From assembly GCA_963833655.1 (NCBI GenBank), contig CAWHYL010000005.1:248001-312000 (forward strand): a stretch of 64,000 nt of DNA, read 5' to 3'. Below, one piece after another: positions 39,740-47,590 of this stretch. The translations under genes were made by a program, and so were the position numbers. The stretch is from 3-1-20CM-4-69-9 sp963833655. GTDB taxonomy: Bacteria > Actinomycetota > Thermoleophilia > Gaiellales > Gaiellaceae. Positions within the stretch are counted from its first letter, which is position 1, and every line of letters begins with the position of its first letter. Below the pieces are notes generated by a model. It worked only from the letters and a program-made list of their open reading frames with translations. It searched no databases and had not been told where the DNA came from.

Positions 39740-41415
39740 TCCCGTCGATCGCCGGCGGGCTCGTGCTCGCGCTTGCGTCCGCGGCAGCGCTCAACTGGGG
39801 CTACTACGCCCAGCACGGCGCGGCGGCGGCACTCCCGCCGCTCTCCCTTCGTCATCCGTTGCGTTCGCTCGGCGCGCTGTTCGGGAACCGGCGCTGGGTC
39901 GCGGGCTTCTGGACCGGGATCGCCGGGTGGGTCCTCTACGTGGCTGCGCTGACGCTCGCGCCGCTCTCCCTCGTGCAGGCGTGCGCAGCGGGCGGCCTTG
40001 CGATCCTCGCCGCGCTCGCGGGTGTGCGCTCGCGCCGGGAGCGGCTTGCCGTCGCCACGTCGGTCGCCGGGCTGGTGCTGCTGGCCGTGTCGCTTGCGGG
40101 CACCGTCACGAGCACCGGGAACGCGAACCTGCGAGGTGCCGCCGTGTGGATGGTCGTGTCAGCCGTGGTCGCCGCGGTCGCGGCGAGCCCCGCGACCGCG
40201 GCCGGGCTCGGGACCGCGGCCGGAATCCTCTACTCGGCCGGCGACGTCGGGACGAAGGCGGCTGTGTCAGGCGGCTTCCACATCTGGTTCGTCCCGGCGC
40301 TGCTCGCCTGCCACGGCCTCGCGTTCGTCGCGCTGCAGCTCGCGTTCCAGCGCGGCAGCGCGCTCACGTCGGCCGGCCTCGCGACGCTCTGGACGAACGC
40401 ATTGCCGATCGTGGCCGGAATGGCCGTCTTCGGCGAGCCGCTCCCGGGGGGTGCGCTCGGCGTCGCGCGCGTCTCGGCGTTCGTGGCTGTCGTCGTCGGC
40501 GCAGCGCTGCTCACACGGCCCGGCGAGAGCGCCGCCGTCGCCCGCGCCGCCGCCGGCGGGGTGATCGCGCTCGCCCTCTTCACGGGCGTCAGCGCAGTGC
40601 ACGCGCAGACGCCTGCGCTGCCGAACTTCACGCTTTTCGACACGGGCCCCGCGGGCGGCACCGTCTGGACGGGCCGGATCCCCAATCCGTTCGTCCCCGC
40701 CGACCGGCGCAACGCCTACCTCTACCTGCCGCCGGGCTTCTCGCCGGAGAAGCGCTACCCGGTGCTGTATCTCCTGCACGGGTTCTGGGGCGACCCGTCG
40801 TCGTTCGTGCTCGGCCTGCACATCACCCAGATCGCCGACGAGACGATCAGCACGGGCAAGGCGCGCCCGTTCATCGCGGTCATGCCGCCCGGCGGGCCGC
40901 CGTCGGGGTCGAAGTCCAAGCGGGCGAAGGGCGAGTGGGCGGGGCCGTCCGAAAACTACATCGTGCATACGGTCGTCCCGTGGGCCGATGCGCACCTCCC
41001 GACCATCCGCAGCCCGCGCATGCGTGCGATCGCAGGCGTCTCGGCAGGCGCGTTCGGCGCGATCGACATGGCGCTTCGCCACGTCGGCCTCTTCGGGACG
41101 TCCGAGTCGTGGGAGGGCTACTTCCAGCCGTTCCGCGACGGGCCGTTCGAGCACGCTTCGGCCGCAGACCTCGCGGCGCACGACCCGGTACTGCTCGCGC
41201 GTTCGCAAGCTCACTCGATCCGCCGGCAGGGGCTCCGCTTCTTCCTGTCCACGGGCGGGAGCCACGGCTCCGTCAAGCGGAGCTGGACGTTCGAGTTCGC
41301 CTGCGAGCTCAGCGGCCTCGGGATCGCAAACAGGTTGTGGGCGCAGCCGCCGCGCGTTCCGAACTTCGGCCGCAACCAGCTGCCGGCCGCGCTCGGATAC
41401 GCCGAGCCCGCTTAG
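39736..41415 (+). CDS. Fusion: multi-helix membrane transporter-like domain + secreted esterase-like domain lacking triad residues
   Basis: 559 aa, TTG start overlapping the MprF-like stop (TTGA), with GGAGGAGG just upstream. Residues 1-285 form nine or ten short helices in DMT/EamA style (GLVLALASAAALNWGYYAQHG; ILYSAGDVGTKAAVSGGF). Residues about 310-559 are an esterase D/Ag85 fold: YLYLPPGFSPEKRYPVLYLLHGFW and AGVSAGAFGAID with the Ser elbow. At the acid and His positions it reads TGGSHGSVKRSW and PRVPNFGRNQLPAAL, so both residues appear lost. A scaffold, binding or altered-chemistry role is inferred. Confidence 0.8.
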   Translation: MIPSIAGGLVLALASAAALNWGYYAQHGAAAALPPLSLRHPLRSLGALFGNRRWVAGFWTGIAGWVLYVAALTLAPLSLVQACAAGGLAILAALAGVRSRRERLAVATSVAGLVLLAVSLAGTVTSTGNANLRGAAVWMVVSAVVAAVAASPATAAGLGTAAGILYSAGDVGTKAAVSGGFHIWFVPALLACHGLAFVALQLAFQRGSALTSAGLATLWTNALPIVAGMAVFGEPLPGGALGVARVSAFVAVVVGAALLTRPGESAAVARAAAGGVIALALFTGVSAVHAQTPALPNFTLFDTGPAGGTVWTGRIPNPFVPADRRNAYLYLPPGFSPEKRYPVLYLLHGFWGDPSSFVLGLHITQIADETISTGKARPFIAVMPPGGPPSGSKSKRAKGEWAGPSENYIVHTVVPWADAHLPTIRSPRMRAIAGVSAGAFGAIDMALRHVGLFGTSESWEGYFQPFRDGPFEHASAADLAAHDPVLLARSQAHSIRRQGLRFFLSTGGSHGSVKRSWTFEFACELSGLGIANRLWAQPPRVPNFGRNQLPAALGYAEPA

Positions 41416-41696
41416 CCGACCGCGCTCAGGAACTCGTCGATCGTCAGCGCCGTCAGCGTGCGGATCTTCGTGCTTCCGCGGGCGCCGAGCGCCACCGAGA
41501 CGCGCGCGATCGTCGCCGAGTCGGGCGCCTCGACGACGTTGACGAAGTCGTACTCGCCCAGCGTCGCCCACTGGTGCACGACCCTGGCGCCGAGCTCCTC
41601 AACGTCCTTGTTCACCTCGCGCAGACGGTCGGGATTCGCCTTCAGCGTCTGCACTCCCTGTGCCGTCAGGCTGGAAAGAAGAATGTAGGTCGCCAT
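41412..41696 (-). CDS. GYD domain protein
   Basis: 94 aa. TYILLSSLTAQGVQTLKANPDRL and QWATLGEYDFVNVVEAPD carry the GYD-family pattern (GEYD form), and RVSVALGARGSTKIRTLTAL is typical of the C-terminal half. These are small ferredoxin-like dimers of unknown role. It overlaps the membrane protein gene on the same strand by 98 nt at its 5' end and the convergent fusion gene by 4 nt. Confidence 0.85.
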   Translation of the reverse strand: MATYILLSSLTAQGVQTLKANPDRLREVNKDVEELGARVVHQWATLGEYDFVNVVEAPDSATIARVSVALGARGSTKIRTLTALTIDEFLSAVG

Positions 41697-42384
41697 TCGA
41701 GCTCCTCCTCGTTCGGGGGCTCGACTCTACTCGCGCCGCCTGGTCGACGTACAGCACCGCCGCGCCGAGCACGAACAGCGGCGCGAGCACGACGAGCGCC
41801 AGCACGGCCGCGATCCGGATCGCCTGCCCGCTGCCCTCGCGGATCGAGAAGAAGACCACGAGGCCCGTGAGGAAGATCGTGATCGCCAGCGTCGCGAGCG
41901 ACCCGAGCGCGTGCACGTAGTCCGCGCGCCCGAGCTGGACGCCGCGGCGCAATGCGTCGCCGTATCCCCGCCGCTCGACGAGCGCCGCGGGCACCCCGAG
42001 CCCCACGAGCGCGAGCCAGCCGAGCGCCACCAGGTAGATCCCCGGGAAGATCCAGATGCGCGAGACGCAGATCGGCAGGAACGCGAGGTAGCCGACGGCG
42101 AGCGCGACGGCGACGTAGCGGCCGCGGCCGATCGGCCGCACGAGCGCGACCGCGCCCGCGTACGACGACGCGAGCACCAGCGGACCGATGCCGACGACGA
42201 TCACCACGCGCACGGCGCCGTGGAGCTCGGCGGCCGCAACTCCCAGCAGCCCGGGGCCGATGCCGAGAGCGAGCGAGGGCCAGAAGCGCGCGCCGTAGAG
42301 GCGGATCGACTCGGCGACGAGCTGACCAACCGTGCGTGTCTCGGGCGGGAGCGGCGGCGGAGCCTGGGTGCCGGTACGCGCCAT
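41599..42384 (-). CDS. Six-helix integral membrane protein, unknown function
   Basis: 261 aa. A Pro-rich cytoplasmic start (TQAPPPLPPETRTVGQLVAES) precedes about six helices; PGIYLVALGWLALVGLGVPAALVE and GYGDALRRGVQLGRADYVHALGS resemble the glycerophosphoryl-diester-phosphodiesterase membrane-domain/DUF-type proteins in which amphipathic repeats follow GxxxALxRxxxL patterns. No enzyme motif is seen. The last 30 residues are hydrophilic and encoded within the GYD gene region in another frame. Confidence 0.68.
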   Translation of the reverse strand: MARTGTQAPPPLPPETRTVGQLVAESIRLYGARFWPSLALGIGPGLLGVAAAELHGAVRVVIVVGIGPLVLASSYAGAVALVRPIGRGRYVAVALAVGYLAFLPICVSRIWIFPGIYLVALGWLALVGLGVPAALVERRGYGDALRRGVQLGRADYVHALGSLATLAITIFLTGLVVFFSIREGSGQAIRIAAVLALVVLAPLFVLGAAVLYVDQAARVESSPRTRRSSNGDLHSSFQPDGTGSADAEGESRPSARGEQGR

Positions 42385-42393
42385 CCGTCGAAT

Positions 42394-43242
42394 CTAGCGA
42401 GGGAAGCCCGGAAACACGGGCCGCCCGTCCGCCCAGTCGACCTCGAGGACGGCGGCCGCCTGCTGCAGCGCGTCGAGGTTCGCGATGGGCGTCCGCGACT
42501 GCGTATCGATCACGTCACCGGTCCCGCCGACATAGAGGTAGCGCCCGTCCGCGCTCTCGGTGAGCGAGCCCGGTGTCGTGAACGTCCGGTCGAGCCGGAC
42601 GTCGGCAATCGGTCGCGGCGCTGCGCTGACGTCGAATACGTGCAGCGCGTGGTTCGGAGCATCGAGCACCCAGAGCTCCGGGCGGTCCGGGCGCAGGACG
42701 AGCCCGTGACTCGACGGGTTCGGCCCGAACCGCGGGTTCCAGGTGAAGCCCTTGAAGTGCACGACCTGGATCGTCTGGCCGGTGCGCATGTCGATGACGC
42801 GGAAGCCCAGCAGGCCCGGCTGCGTGACGTACATCCGCTGACGCTCGGCGTCGACCGCCGTCAGCGTGCCGTGGTCGAACGGTGCAAGCCCGTCCTTCGT
42901 CAGCTTCCCGGTACGGACGTCGAGGGTGTACGGGCCCGTCGAGGCGCGCAGGGCGACTCGGTCCGCGTTCGGCACGGCCGCCGACACGTCGTTCGAGTCG
43001 TTCAGCCGCAGCTGGCCGACGAGCGTCTGCTTCGCGTCGATCGCGAAGAAGCACGCGGCGTGGTTCGGGAAGACGACGGCGTAGCGGTGCGCGCCGCCGT
43101 CCGTCGGCGGGTGCCAGGTCGGGGTGCCAGACACGAGACATGGCGGAACGGACTGCGTGCTGAAGTACACGGCGAGCCCGGCGATCACGGCGACGAGCGC
43201 GAGCGCCAGCGCCGACGCCCGCAGCCAGATGCGGGCTCTCAC
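42394..43242 (-). CDS. Membrane-anchored beta-propeller (YncE-like) protein
   Basis: 282 aa from a GTG overlapping the nucleosidase stop. One N-terminal helix (ALALALVAVIAGLAVYF) anchors an extracytoplasmic domain made of repeated beta blades: LDVRTGKLTKDG, AVDAERQRMYVTQPG, VIDMRTGQTIQVVHF, LRPDRPELWVLDAPNHALHVFDV and SADGRYLYVGGTGDVIDTQS. These are NHL/YVTN-type repeats used for ligand or protein binding. No catalytic residues are obvious. Confidence 0.72.
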   Translation of the reverse strand: MRARIWLRASALALALVAVIAGLAVYFSTQSVPPCLVSGTPTWHPPTDGGAHRYAVVFPNHAACFFAIDAKQTLVGQLRLNDSNDVSAAVPNADRVALRASTGPYTLDVRTGKLTKDGLAPFDHGTLTAVDAERQRMYVTQPGLLGFRVIDMRTGQTIQVVHFKGFTWNPRFGPNPSSHGLVLRPDRPELWVLDAPNHALHVFDVSAAPRPIADVRLDRTFTTPGSLTESADGRYLYVGGTGDVIDTQSRTPIANLDALQQAAAVLEVDWADGRPVFPGFPR

Positions 43243-43769
43243 CGGAGCTCGGCGAGCAGTCGCGGCAGCGCGCGCTCGAGCGCGGCAAGCGCGTCGTCGA
43301 ACTGCCAGCGGCTGCGATCCGGCTCGTCGATCTCGTTCGAGACGGCCCGCACCTCGACCGCCGGGATCCGCGCCAGCTCGGCGGCGCGGAGGACACCGAA
43401 CCCCTCCATCGCCTCGACCGTGCAGCCGCTCGTCCCGCCGACACGCGCGCTCGTCCCGATCGGGAGCACCTGCGCATCCGGGAGCGCGCGGCGCGCGCAT
43501 TCGAGCAGCTCCGCGTCCGGGTGCACCCGTCCCGGCAGGAGCGGCCCGGCGGCGTCCTCGTACACCGCTTCCGCTCCGATCACGAGCTGCGGCGCGGGGA
43601 TGCCGCGCGCGCCGGCGATGCCGACGTGCAGCACCGCCGACGGCGGCTGCACCGCAAGCGCCTGTGCGGTCGCGGCGGCTGCCTCGACGGGGCCGATGCC
43701 GCACACGAGCGTCGCCGCGCCGTCGGCGCCCGCGAGCTCGCGCTTCGTCGCTGCGACGACCAGGATCAC
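43239..43769 (-). CDS. Phosphorylase-superfamily nucleosidase, probable futalosine hydrolase
   Basis: 176 aa, shorter than MTA/SAH nucleosidases (about 230). LVVAATKRELAG starts the fold, LVCGIGPVEAAAATAQAL and VLHVGIAGARG are superfamily motifs, and VEAMEGFGVLRAAELARIPAVEVRAVSNEID carries the EMEG-like substrate loop (shown in part; key residues Glu, Met, Glu). The ending SNEIDEPDRSRWQFDDAL is closest to MqnB of the futalosine menaquinone route. Assignment by motif only; no other mqn gene is in the window. A TACCGT box 7 nt upstream supports GTG 43769. Confidence 0.65.
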   Translation of the reverse strand: MILVVAATKRELAGADGAATLVCGIGPVEAAAATAQALAVQPPSAVLHVGIAGARGIPAPQLVIGAEAVYEDAAGPLLPGRVHPDAELLECARRALPDAQVLPIGTSARVGGTSGCTVEAMEGFGVLRAAELARIPAVEVRAVSNEIDEPDRSRWQFDDALAALERALPRLLAELR

Positions 43770-43776
43770 GGCCTCA

Positions 43777-43782
43777 ACGGTA
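43777..43782 (-). promoter_or_regulatory. -10 box (TACCGT) for the nucleosidase gene
   Basis: The minus-strand TACCGT is followed after 7 nt by GTG 43769, with no Shine-Dalgarno: the leaderless layout. Confidence 0.45.
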
Positions 43783-43789
43783 AGTCACC

Positions 43790-44038
43790 CGATGGGGTGA
43801 ACGCGCGCAAGGAAGGTTTCGCCCCGGCATCTCAACTCTCAACCGCAAGAAAAATCGCCGCAGGCCCGCCGCAGGCCGGCGACGTACAACCGACAAGAAG
43901 GCCGTCCGCCTCAGGGCGGCCTTTGTTCGTGCGCGCCGTCCCCCTAAAGGGGGATTTGCGTATCCCCTTGCAAGTTCTGCGCCGATAGTGCGTCTCAGTA
44001 CGTAAGCCGCAGAAGCCGCAGTAGTACGGAGGTATCAG
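43790..44038 (+). ncRNA. Candidate structured leader or small RNA upstream of the 106-aa gene
   Basis: About 250 nt without a gene. It contains the direct repeat CCGCAGGCC at 43858 and 43869, a terminator-like hairpin at 43898-43923, a second inverted sequence (CCCCCT-AA-AGGGGG around 43941-43955) and a GATAGT box near 43983, then a strong GGAGG before ATG 44039. No known riboswitch or RNA family was recognised by eye. Confidence 0.35.
43898..43926 (+). terminator. Rho-independent-terminator-like hairpin
   Basis: AAGGCCG and CGGCCTT pair over a 12-nt loop that can itself pair (CCGCC with GGCGG in the alternative fold), followed by TTTG on the plus strand. No annotated plus-strand gene precedes it, so it would end a small RNA or act as an attenuator. 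Confidence 0.5.
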
Positions 44039-44359
44039 ATGTACGCCGCACAGATCCAAACGGGGGAGCTCAGGGCTCAGGACCTGCCGACCACCTACGG
44101 CGATTGGAGCGACTACGCACGCTTCGCCGTGACCTACGCCCCGCAGGATCGGGAGGGCTGCGCCGAGTTCGCCGCCAGTGCGTTCGCAAACTGGCGCCGG
44201 ACGAGTGACGTTCCGCGCACGCTGCAGGAGCTGCGTGCGTGCCTGTGGTTCGAGCAGCGCCGCTGGCGCTTCATGGGCCGCGAGCCGGACGCCGAGGGAA
44301 TGCAGTACGCAGCCGCCCTGATCCGGGCGATGCGGAACCATCTGCCGACGACCGTCTAG
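44039..44359 (+). CDS. Hypothetical 106-aa soluble protein
   Basis: Start is firm: GGAGG lies 7 nt before the ATG, unusual here because most starts are leaderless or coupled. The protein has an aromatic-rich core (TTYGDWSDYARFAVTYAP, ASAFANWRRTSDVPRTL, CLWFEQRRWRFMG) and looks alpha-helical with no membrane segment. The family is not recognised. It is convergent with the GMC oxidoreductase gene (4-nt overlap). Confidence 0.65.
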   Translation: MYAAQIQTGELRAQDLPTTYGDWSDYARFAVTYAPQDREGCAEFAASAFANWRRTSDVPRTLQELRACLWFEQRRWRFMGREPDAEGMQYAAALIRAMRNHLPTTV

Positions 44360-45981
44360 AGCCCGGCAACAACCGCGTGAGTCACCGAGTCGTCGACCGA
44401 CGACACCGGTGACTCGCGGCCGACCCAGGGGTCACCGCCGAAGTAGCGCACGAAGATGCGCTCGGCGGTGCGCGTGGCGTACGCCTGCGTCGTCAGCGTC
44501 GGGTTCGGGCCGCCGAGTGCGTTCGGCAGCGCGGAGTTGTCGGCGACGAAGACGCGCTCGACGGCCAGCGACTCCCAGTCCGCGCCGACGACGGTCCCCA
44601 TCCGCATCGTGCTGTGGATGTGGAGAAGGACAGGCGCCCAGTTCATGCGGACGATCTCGCGCGCGCCCGCTGCCTTCAGCAGCGCAATCGCACACGACGC
44701 GAGGTAGTCGCGCCTCGTCAGCGTCGCCGGCGTGCGCCCGCGGATCTCGACCCGGGCGATCGGTCCGTGGGCGTCGGGCGTCATCACGTCGGAGAGGGTG
44801 ACCCGGTTCTGCGGCAGCACGTCGTCGTCGGTGATGACGGCGATCGCGACGAGGCGGTCGATGTCCGAGAGGAACCGCTGCAGGCGCGTGCCGACGACGC
44901 GCCTGCCGGGCACGTTGCTGTCGGTGAGGCCTTGCGCCTGCAGCCCCGGCGCGACGCCGGCCTGCTCGATGCAGCCGTAGCCCGGGAAGTCGGCCCGCGC
45001 CGCGGACGTCGCGCCCCGGCCGGAGCCCGTGTCGTGCGTGAACCTCCCGACGACGAAGTCGAGGTAGTGATCGGTCAGGCCGCGGCCGACGGCGTCGCCG
45101 GGGTTCGGCAGGCCGCTGTTCAACCACAGTCGCGGCGTCTCGATCGGGCCGGCAGCGAGAACGACGACCTTGGCTTCCTCGGTCGTCAGGGCGCCCGTGC
45201 GCGTGTGGCGCCAGGTCACGCTGCGCAAGGCGCCCTCCGCCACCACCTTCACGGCGAAGGCATCCGGAACGAGCGTCGCTGCGCGCCCGCGCGTCCAGCG
45301 GTCGGCCGTCAGCGCCATCGGCACGTAGCTGACGTGCGTCGAGCGCTTGGCCTTGAGGTTCAGCGGCGCCCTCAGCGGGAGGAAGCAGCCCTGCGGGCAG
45401 TGTCCGCAGAACGTGCAGCCCTTCGCGCGCGGAAAGACGAGCTGCTTCGCCTTGTTCGTCTTGCCCGCGGAACCCTGCGGCTGCAGGATCGCGTTCTGCT
45501 GCGGCCTGCACGCGGCGCGCGAGATGTCCTTCGAGGTCTGCGTCGGCAGGCCCATCCGCGTCGCCGCGCGGAGGAAGAGCTCCTCCTTCGTCCCCATCGC
45601 GGCCGTCTGCACCGGCAGCGTGTGCTCGACCCACTCGTAGTACGGGATCAGCTCGCTGTAGCCCGGCAAGGCATCGGGCATCGCGCGCGGCGAGTTGCCG
45701 AAGTAGTGCAGCGTCGAGCCGCCGACGCCGGCGGTCTGCCAGACGAAGCAGTTCTGCGGAAGGTCGCGCGCCCACGGCGGCTGCGTGCGGTCGCCGGGCC
45801 CGAAGCGGAAGATGCCGGTCGCCGGATTGTTCGCCGTGTTCTCGTTGTGCGACCACTCGCGCTCCGGGTCGTTCCACACCGGCCCCGCCTCGAGCAGCAG
45901 CACGTCGAGACCGCGCGCGGCCAGCTCCTTCGCAACCACCGGACCGCCGCCGCCCGCGCCGACGACGATCACGTCACGCAC
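44356..45981 (-). CDS. GMC-family FAD-dependent oxidoreductase (gluconate/sugar dehydrogenase type)
   Basis: 541 aa from GTG 45981 (GTG 45972 is also possible); a longer in-frame extension crosses the upstream gene. The FAD dinucleotide fold is DVIVVGAGGGGPVVAKELAARG; the flavin-binding region has AGVGGSTLHYFGN; a cysteine cluster GCTFCGHCPQGC precedes the substrate domain; VVLAAGPIETPRLWL is the GMC second signature; and VADNSALPNALGGPNPTLT closes the C-terminus. Together with the upstream subunit-3-like protein it should oxidise a sugar or alcohol and pass electrons to the respiratory chain. The substrate is unknown. Confidence 0.87.
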   Translation of the reverse strand: MRDVIVVGAGGGGPVVAKELAARGLDVLLLEAGPVWNDPEREWSHNENTANNPATGIFRFGPGDRTQPPWARDLPQNCFVWQTAGVGGSTLHYFGNSPRAMPDALPGYSELIPYYEWVEHTLPVQTAAMGTKEELFLRAATRMGLPTQTSKDISRAACRPQQNAILQPQGSAGKTNKAKQLVFPRAKGCTFCGHCPQGCFLPLRAPLNLKAKRSTHVSYVPMALTADRWTRGRAATLVPDAFAVKVVAEGALRSVTWRHTRTGALTTEEAKVVVLAAGPIETPRLWLNSGLPNPGDAVGRGLTDHYLDFVVGRFTHDTGSGRGATSAARADFPGYGCIEQAGVAPGLQAQGLTDSNVPGRRVVGTRLQRFLSDIDRLVAIAVITDDDVLPQNRVTLSDVMTPDAHGPIARVEIRGRTPATLTRRDYLASCAIALLKAAGAREIVRMNWAPVLLHIHSTMRMGTVVGADWESLAVERVFVADNSALPNALGGPNPTLTTQAYATRTAERIFVRYFGGDPWVGRESPVSSVDDSVTHAVVAGL

Positions 45982-46450
45982 GCCAGTAGCCCTTGAGGTC
46001 GTTGTGACCGTGCTGCGCGCCGGCATAGCGCGCAAGCCGCCACCCGCGGGCCGTCGAGTACGCAAGGAAGGCGGTCAGCTGTTGCAGGTTGCCGACGAGA
46101 AACCGGATCGAGCCCGCGGCGTCGTCGGGAAGGGACTCGATCCTCGCGAACGCCTGCGCCTTCTGGGCGCGGCTGAGCTGCGCGAACGTCGCGCCGGGCT
46201 TCACCTGTCCCGCCGCGCCGTCGAGGATCGACGCCGCCGTCGCGGACAGCGCCTGCGGGCCCGGGAGGAAGCGGTCGAGCGTCCGCACGAGTCGCGGCGT
46301 GGTCGCGGCCGCGAGCTGCCGGTCGGCCACGACGAACTCGACGAGCGCATCGAGCGTCGTGCGCGTGGACGCGAACGCTTCTGCAAGCCCGCCGAGCCGC
46401 GTCGCGAGCACGAGCGCAGTCGCGCGCCGCAACAGGTCGCGCCGGTTCAA
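45974..46450 (-). CDS. Gluconate 2-dehydrogenase subunit 3-like protein
   Basis: 158 aa from a TTG overlapping the stop of the PNPOx-like gene (TTGA). The N-terminus NRRDLLRRATALVLATRLGG resembles a Tat-type signal with RRxxL. The body (ALVEFVVADRQLAAATTPRLV, FLVGNLQQLTAFLAYSTARGWRL) matches the small subunit that accompanies GMC dehydrogenases and helps export and assemble them. Its end overlaps the GMC gene by 8 nt. The family call is by pattern and context. Confidence 0.68.
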   Translation of the reverse strand: MNRRDLLRRATALVLATRLGGLAEAFASTRTTLDALVEFVVADRQLAAATTPRLVRTLDRFLPGPQALSATAASILDGAAGQVKPGATFAQLSRAQKAQAFARIESLPDDAAGSIRFLVGNLQQLTAFLAYSTARGWRLARYAGAQHGHNDLKGYWRA

Positions 46451-47064
46451 CCCCGGGGGATGACTTCGCGGTCGGGGTCGGTCGCCGGATCGCCGTCCGG
46501 CAGCACGTCGTGCGCCCACTCGTTGCGCTTCCATTGCGGCACCGGCGTCTCGCAGTCGGCCTTCGGCACGAAGCGCGAATGGGCGACGAGCCGGTACTCG
46601 TGGATGTAGCGCGGGCAGTTCGGGAAGACCTCCGTCGCGGCAACGCGCACGACCAGCTGGGCCTCCGGGTAGTCCACGCGCAGCGGGTCGTCCTCGTCGA
46701 CGGACGCCACGCCGTTCAGGCGAACGCGCTTGCGGCCTTCGAAGTCGATGAAGAGCAGGCCGACGTTGCTCGTCGCCAGCAGGTTGCCCGTAGTCAGGTA
46801 CATCCCGTTGCCGTCGTACACAGGGAACGCAATCGTGTGGTCGTCGAGCACGCGCACGAACCCGGGGTCGCCGCCCTTGTACGAGCACTGCGGCCGGCCG
46901 TCCTCGTCGACCGTCGCGATGAAGAACATGTCCCGCGCCTCGATGAACGCGCGGTCGTCGTCGTCGATCCGGTCGTGCACGATGCGCTCCTCGATCCGGT
47001 CGGCCAAGCGGCGCGTGTCGAACCGGTCCTGGAGGCGTCGGCTGCCTTCGTGGTACAGGCTCAC
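46447..47064 (-). CDS. Pyridoxamine 5'-phosphate oxidase-family FMN-binding protein
   Basis: 205 aa. The split-barrel core reads DDRAFIEARDMFFIATVDEDGRPQCSYKGG, then FPVYDGNGMYLTTGNLLATSNVGLLFIDFEGRKRVRLNG, the usual flavin-binding region, ending in VFPNCPRYIHEYRLV. Members bind FMN or F420 and reduce small molecules or quench oxidants. Role here unknown. It heads a three-gene coupled run with the subunit-3-like protein and the GMC dehydrogenase. Confidence 0.84.
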   Translation of the reverse strand: MSLYHEGSRRLQDRFDTRRLADRIEERIVHDRIDDDDRAFIEARDMFFIATVDEDGRPQCSYKGGDPGFVRVLDDHTIAFPVYDGNGMYLTTGNLLATSNVGLLFIDFEGRKRVRLNGVASVDEDDPLRVDYPEAQLVVRVAATEVFPNCPRYIHEYRLVAHSRFVPKADCETPVPQWKRNEWAHDVLPDGDPATDPDREVIPRG

Positions 47065-47137
47065 GCGCTCGATCTTTTCAAGGAATCCTCACCGCCACCA
47101 AACATTCGGAGGCGACCATTCGGTCGGCCGCATTTCC

Positions 47138-47171
47138 GAGAGAGGCTGCTGCGGGGGCCGTGGCCTCTCTC
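47138..47171. promoter_or_regulatory. 9-bp inverted repeat upstream of the cupin gene
   Basis: GAGAGAGGC (47138-47146) and GCCTCTCTC (47163-47171) form a perfect inverted repeat with a 16-nt spacer, ending 8 bp before the TAGGAT box of the cupin gene. It could be an operator or a terminator isolating the divergent genes. Confidence 0.4.
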
Positions 47172-47179
47172 CTGTTCTC

Positions 47180-47185
47180 TAGGAT
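47180..47185 (+). promoter_or_regulatory. -10 box (TAGGAT) for the cupin gene
   Basis: TAGGAT is followed after 6 nt by GTG 47192 with no Shine-Dalgarno, the leaderless layout. Confidence 0.5.
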
Positions 47186-47191
47186 CACGGC

Positions 47192-47590
47192 GTGGGTTGG
47201 CACGTGGTCGACGGCTCGAAAGCCGACTGGAGCGAGCGGGAGCCGCTGTTCGAGGGGCAGCCGCCGCGTCAGTTCGTCGAGGTCACGGACGAGGCGGCGC
47301 TGAAGAGCTCGCGCGCGCGGCTCTGGCGCTATCCGCCGGGGACGCGAGGGCGGCGCCACGCCGACAAGGTGCAGGAGGAGGTGTTCGTCGTCGTCTCGGG
47401 GACGTTGACGATGCAGCTCGGCGATCCGCCGGAGCGCGTCGACGTCGGCGCGCCGGGGCTCGTCGCGGTCGAGCCGGGGACGCCGCTCCTCGTCCGCAAC
47501 GAGGGCGACGACGACCTCATCCTCTACATCTACGGTGCGCCCGCGGAGCAGGGCGGCGCCGACTTCTTCGACGATCTACCCGACGCCTAG
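47192..47590 (+). CDS. Cupin-domain protein
   Basis: 132 aa. The single cupin motif is WRYPPGTRGRRHADKVQEEVFVVVSG followed by GLVAVEPGTPLLVRNEGDDDL (the two halves of a double-stranded beta helix). The first motif keeps one His and the Glu of the metal set (RHADKVQEEVF), so metal binding is possible but incomplete. Function not assigned. It is convergent with the methyltransferase gene across a 60-bp gap that holds hairpins. Confidence 0.8.
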   Translation: MGWHVVDGSKADWSEREPLFEGQPPRQFVEVTDEAALKSSRARLWRYPPGTRGRRHADKVQEEVFVVVSGTLTMQLGDPPERVDVGAPGLVAVEPGTPLLVRNEGDDDLILYIYGAPAEQGGADFFDDLPDA

